Shown piece after piece: positions 63,466 through 64,000 of a DNA stretch of 64,000 nt. Numbering within the stretch: the stretch's first letter is position 1; every line of letters begins with the position of its first letter. The notes under the pieces are model-generated. The model made no database searches. It saw only the letters and a program-made list of their open reading frames with translations, and had not been told where the DNA came from. The translations under genes and the position numbers were made by a program. The DNA is taken from contig JADHUV010000002.1 of the NCBI GenBank assembly GCA_016784355.1, forward strand, positions 1-64,000. Reading direction: 5' to 3'. The stretch is from Nitrospira sp. Its GTDB lineage: Bacteria; Nitrospirota; Thermodesulfovibrionia; UBA6902.

Positions 63466-63547
63466 AATTGGTAATTCTAATTAATCCATAGTGACTGTTA
63501 TTTTATAATTAACAGCCCTTTTAACTGGTGTTAATATGTCCCCCCCT

Positions 63548-63666
63548 GTAGACTTCAGGATTTTTATTCACAAAAAAGGATAAGAAATGATTACTGTTTG
63601 AGGCCCGGACGGCCGAGTTTAATCATTTCCCTTTTTTGTGAATAAAAATCCGTCTCGGAAGTCTAC
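63548..63666. repeat. Long imperfect inverted repeat
   Basis: Two arms of about 46 bases pair almost fully. The outer ends are GTAGACTTC and GAAGTCTAC, followed by a perfect 22-base core beginning GGATTTTTATTCAC and ending AAAAAAGG, then GAAATGATTA/TAATCATTTC. Small insertions (1 versus 6 bases, and 4 versus 0) separate the blocks. The loop holds GTTTGAG...CGAGTTTAAT (63596-63622), which recurs at 63876-63912 on the other strand. Confidence 0.7.
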
Positions 63667-63667
63667 T

Positions 63668-63737
63668 GCGGGGTGCCCTTCTTTGATTCTTTCTTGGGCA
63701 AGCAAGAAAGAAGACGCCCGCGGGGGCGGGACCCCGC
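63668..63737. repeat. GC-rich nested hairpin element
   Basis: An outer stem GCGGGGT (63668-63674)/ACCCCGC (63731-63737) encloses an inner perfect 9-base stem TTCTTTCTT (63687-63695)/AAGAAAGAA (63704-63712). From memory, similar TTTCTT-GGGCAAGC-AAGAAA segments occur between genes in many bacterial genomes; I cannot confirm this here. Confidence 0.5.
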
Positions 63738-63875
63738 ATGTAAATAGATCATTCTATTTTGATGGAAATTATTATTGGGATATGGGGAGTCGCCCCCAAA
63801 CGGCGAGTCGAATCGACCAACAAAGACCGCCCTACGAATCCTTCCGAGCCGTTCCGATCAGTCAACCTCCGGTAT

Positions 63876-63912
63876 ATTAATTCAAACTCGCTACGCTCAA
63901 ACACGAATTAAT
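63876..63912 (-). repeat. Second copy of the GTTTGAG-CGAGTTT repeat unit
   Basis: The flanks ATTAATTC (63876-63883) and GAATTAAT (63905-63912) are inverted. Read on the minus strand, the inside is GTTTGAG-CGTAG-CGAGTTT. The same GTTTGAG...CGAGTTT core forms the loop of the inverted repeat at 63548-63666, in the opposite orientation. Confidence 0.5.
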
Positions 63913-64000
63913 ATTTAACCCTCCGGTTTCCTTCTCTCCACTAAAGGTTTCTGACGGGATTGAAAGACAAAAAGCATTTGAAAAGGGTTGTTAATTATAA

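Larger units (their letters stand above)
63393..64000. other. Intergenic region with promoter and nested repeats, no credible gene
   Basis: This stretch holds a sigma-70-like promoter for the radical-SAM gene, a long imperfect inverted repeat, a GC-rich nested hairpin and a second palindromic unit. An open frame at 63638-63880 runs straight through these repeats, has no ribosome-binding site and looks non-coding. Confidence 0.6.

Noticed and set aside
63638-63880. An 80-codon open frame at the right edge
   Set aside because: It reads through two palindromic repeat units, has no ribosome-binding site and its peptide has no protein-like pattern. It is treated as repeat DNA.
1-64000. Search for CRISPR arrays, tRNA or rRNA genes, prophage or transposase genes
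   Set aside because: No direct-repeat arrays with spacers, cloverleaf tRNA patterns, rRNA segments, integrase or transposase motifs were recognised by eye.

Overview
The window reads as a motility and surface-glycan locus of a Gram-negative, flagellated bacterium of moderate-to-low GC content. L-ring (FlgH) and P-ring (FlgI) genes show a double-membraned envelope. Using FlhF/FlhG, FliW/CsrA, CheZ and both sigma-54-like and sigma-28-like promoters together fits Nitrospirota or Desulfobacterota-like bacteria, but nothing here fixes the phylum. No tRNA, rRNA, CRISPR array, prophage or intact insertion sequence was seen.

Region 1 (1-26,475, all minus strand) is a glycan-biosynthesis island. It holds most of a legionaminic-acid-type nonulosonate pathway: aminotransferase (LegC-like), N-acyltransferase (NeuD/PglD-like), nonulosonate synthase (NeuB/LegI), hydrolysing 2-epimerase (LegG/NeuC) and a CBS-domain nucleotidyltransferase (PtmE-like). 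Glycosyltransferases of several kinds (GT9, GT2, two large CgeB-like proteins, one with an N-terminal Nudix domain), a split transketolase, a class I methyltransferase and an RmlD-like reductase accompany it. The striking feature is eight radical-SAM modules: three SPASM-type paralogues, one fused to NeuB, one further twin-cluster enzyme and three B12-binding-type enzymes. A ninth (B12-type) lies at 61,812-63,392. I infer an undescribed, heavily modified nonulosonate-type glycan, most simply for flagellin, because the island abuts the flagellar genes and shares sigma-54-type promoters with them.

Region 2 (26,754-46,244, minus) is a long flagellar cluster. The first part is fliL-M-N-O-P-Q-R, flhB-A-F-G, fliA and a 55-codon Lys-rich gene. 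Then come flgF-G-A-H-I-J behind a consensus sigma-54 site, and flgM-N-K-L-csrA-fliW behind a near-consensus sigma-28 site inside the end of flgJ. This is the expected hierarchy of middle and late flagellar genes.

Region 3 (46,568-58,041, plus) holds signalling genes, several behind sigma-28-like promoters: two paralogous GGDEF proteins (one active-looking, one with a destroyed signature motif), a HEAT-repeat protein, cheR, two cheY genes, cheA, a CheW-CheZ fusion, cheW, cheB and a small two-CW cysteine-rich protein. A strong bidirectional terminator ends it.

Region 4 (58,111-64,000, minus) carries fliK-flgD-flgE, a B12-type radical-SAM gene with a sigma-70-like promoter, a short remnant of a related 3' gene end, and about 500 bases of nested inverted repeats without a credible gene at the right edge.
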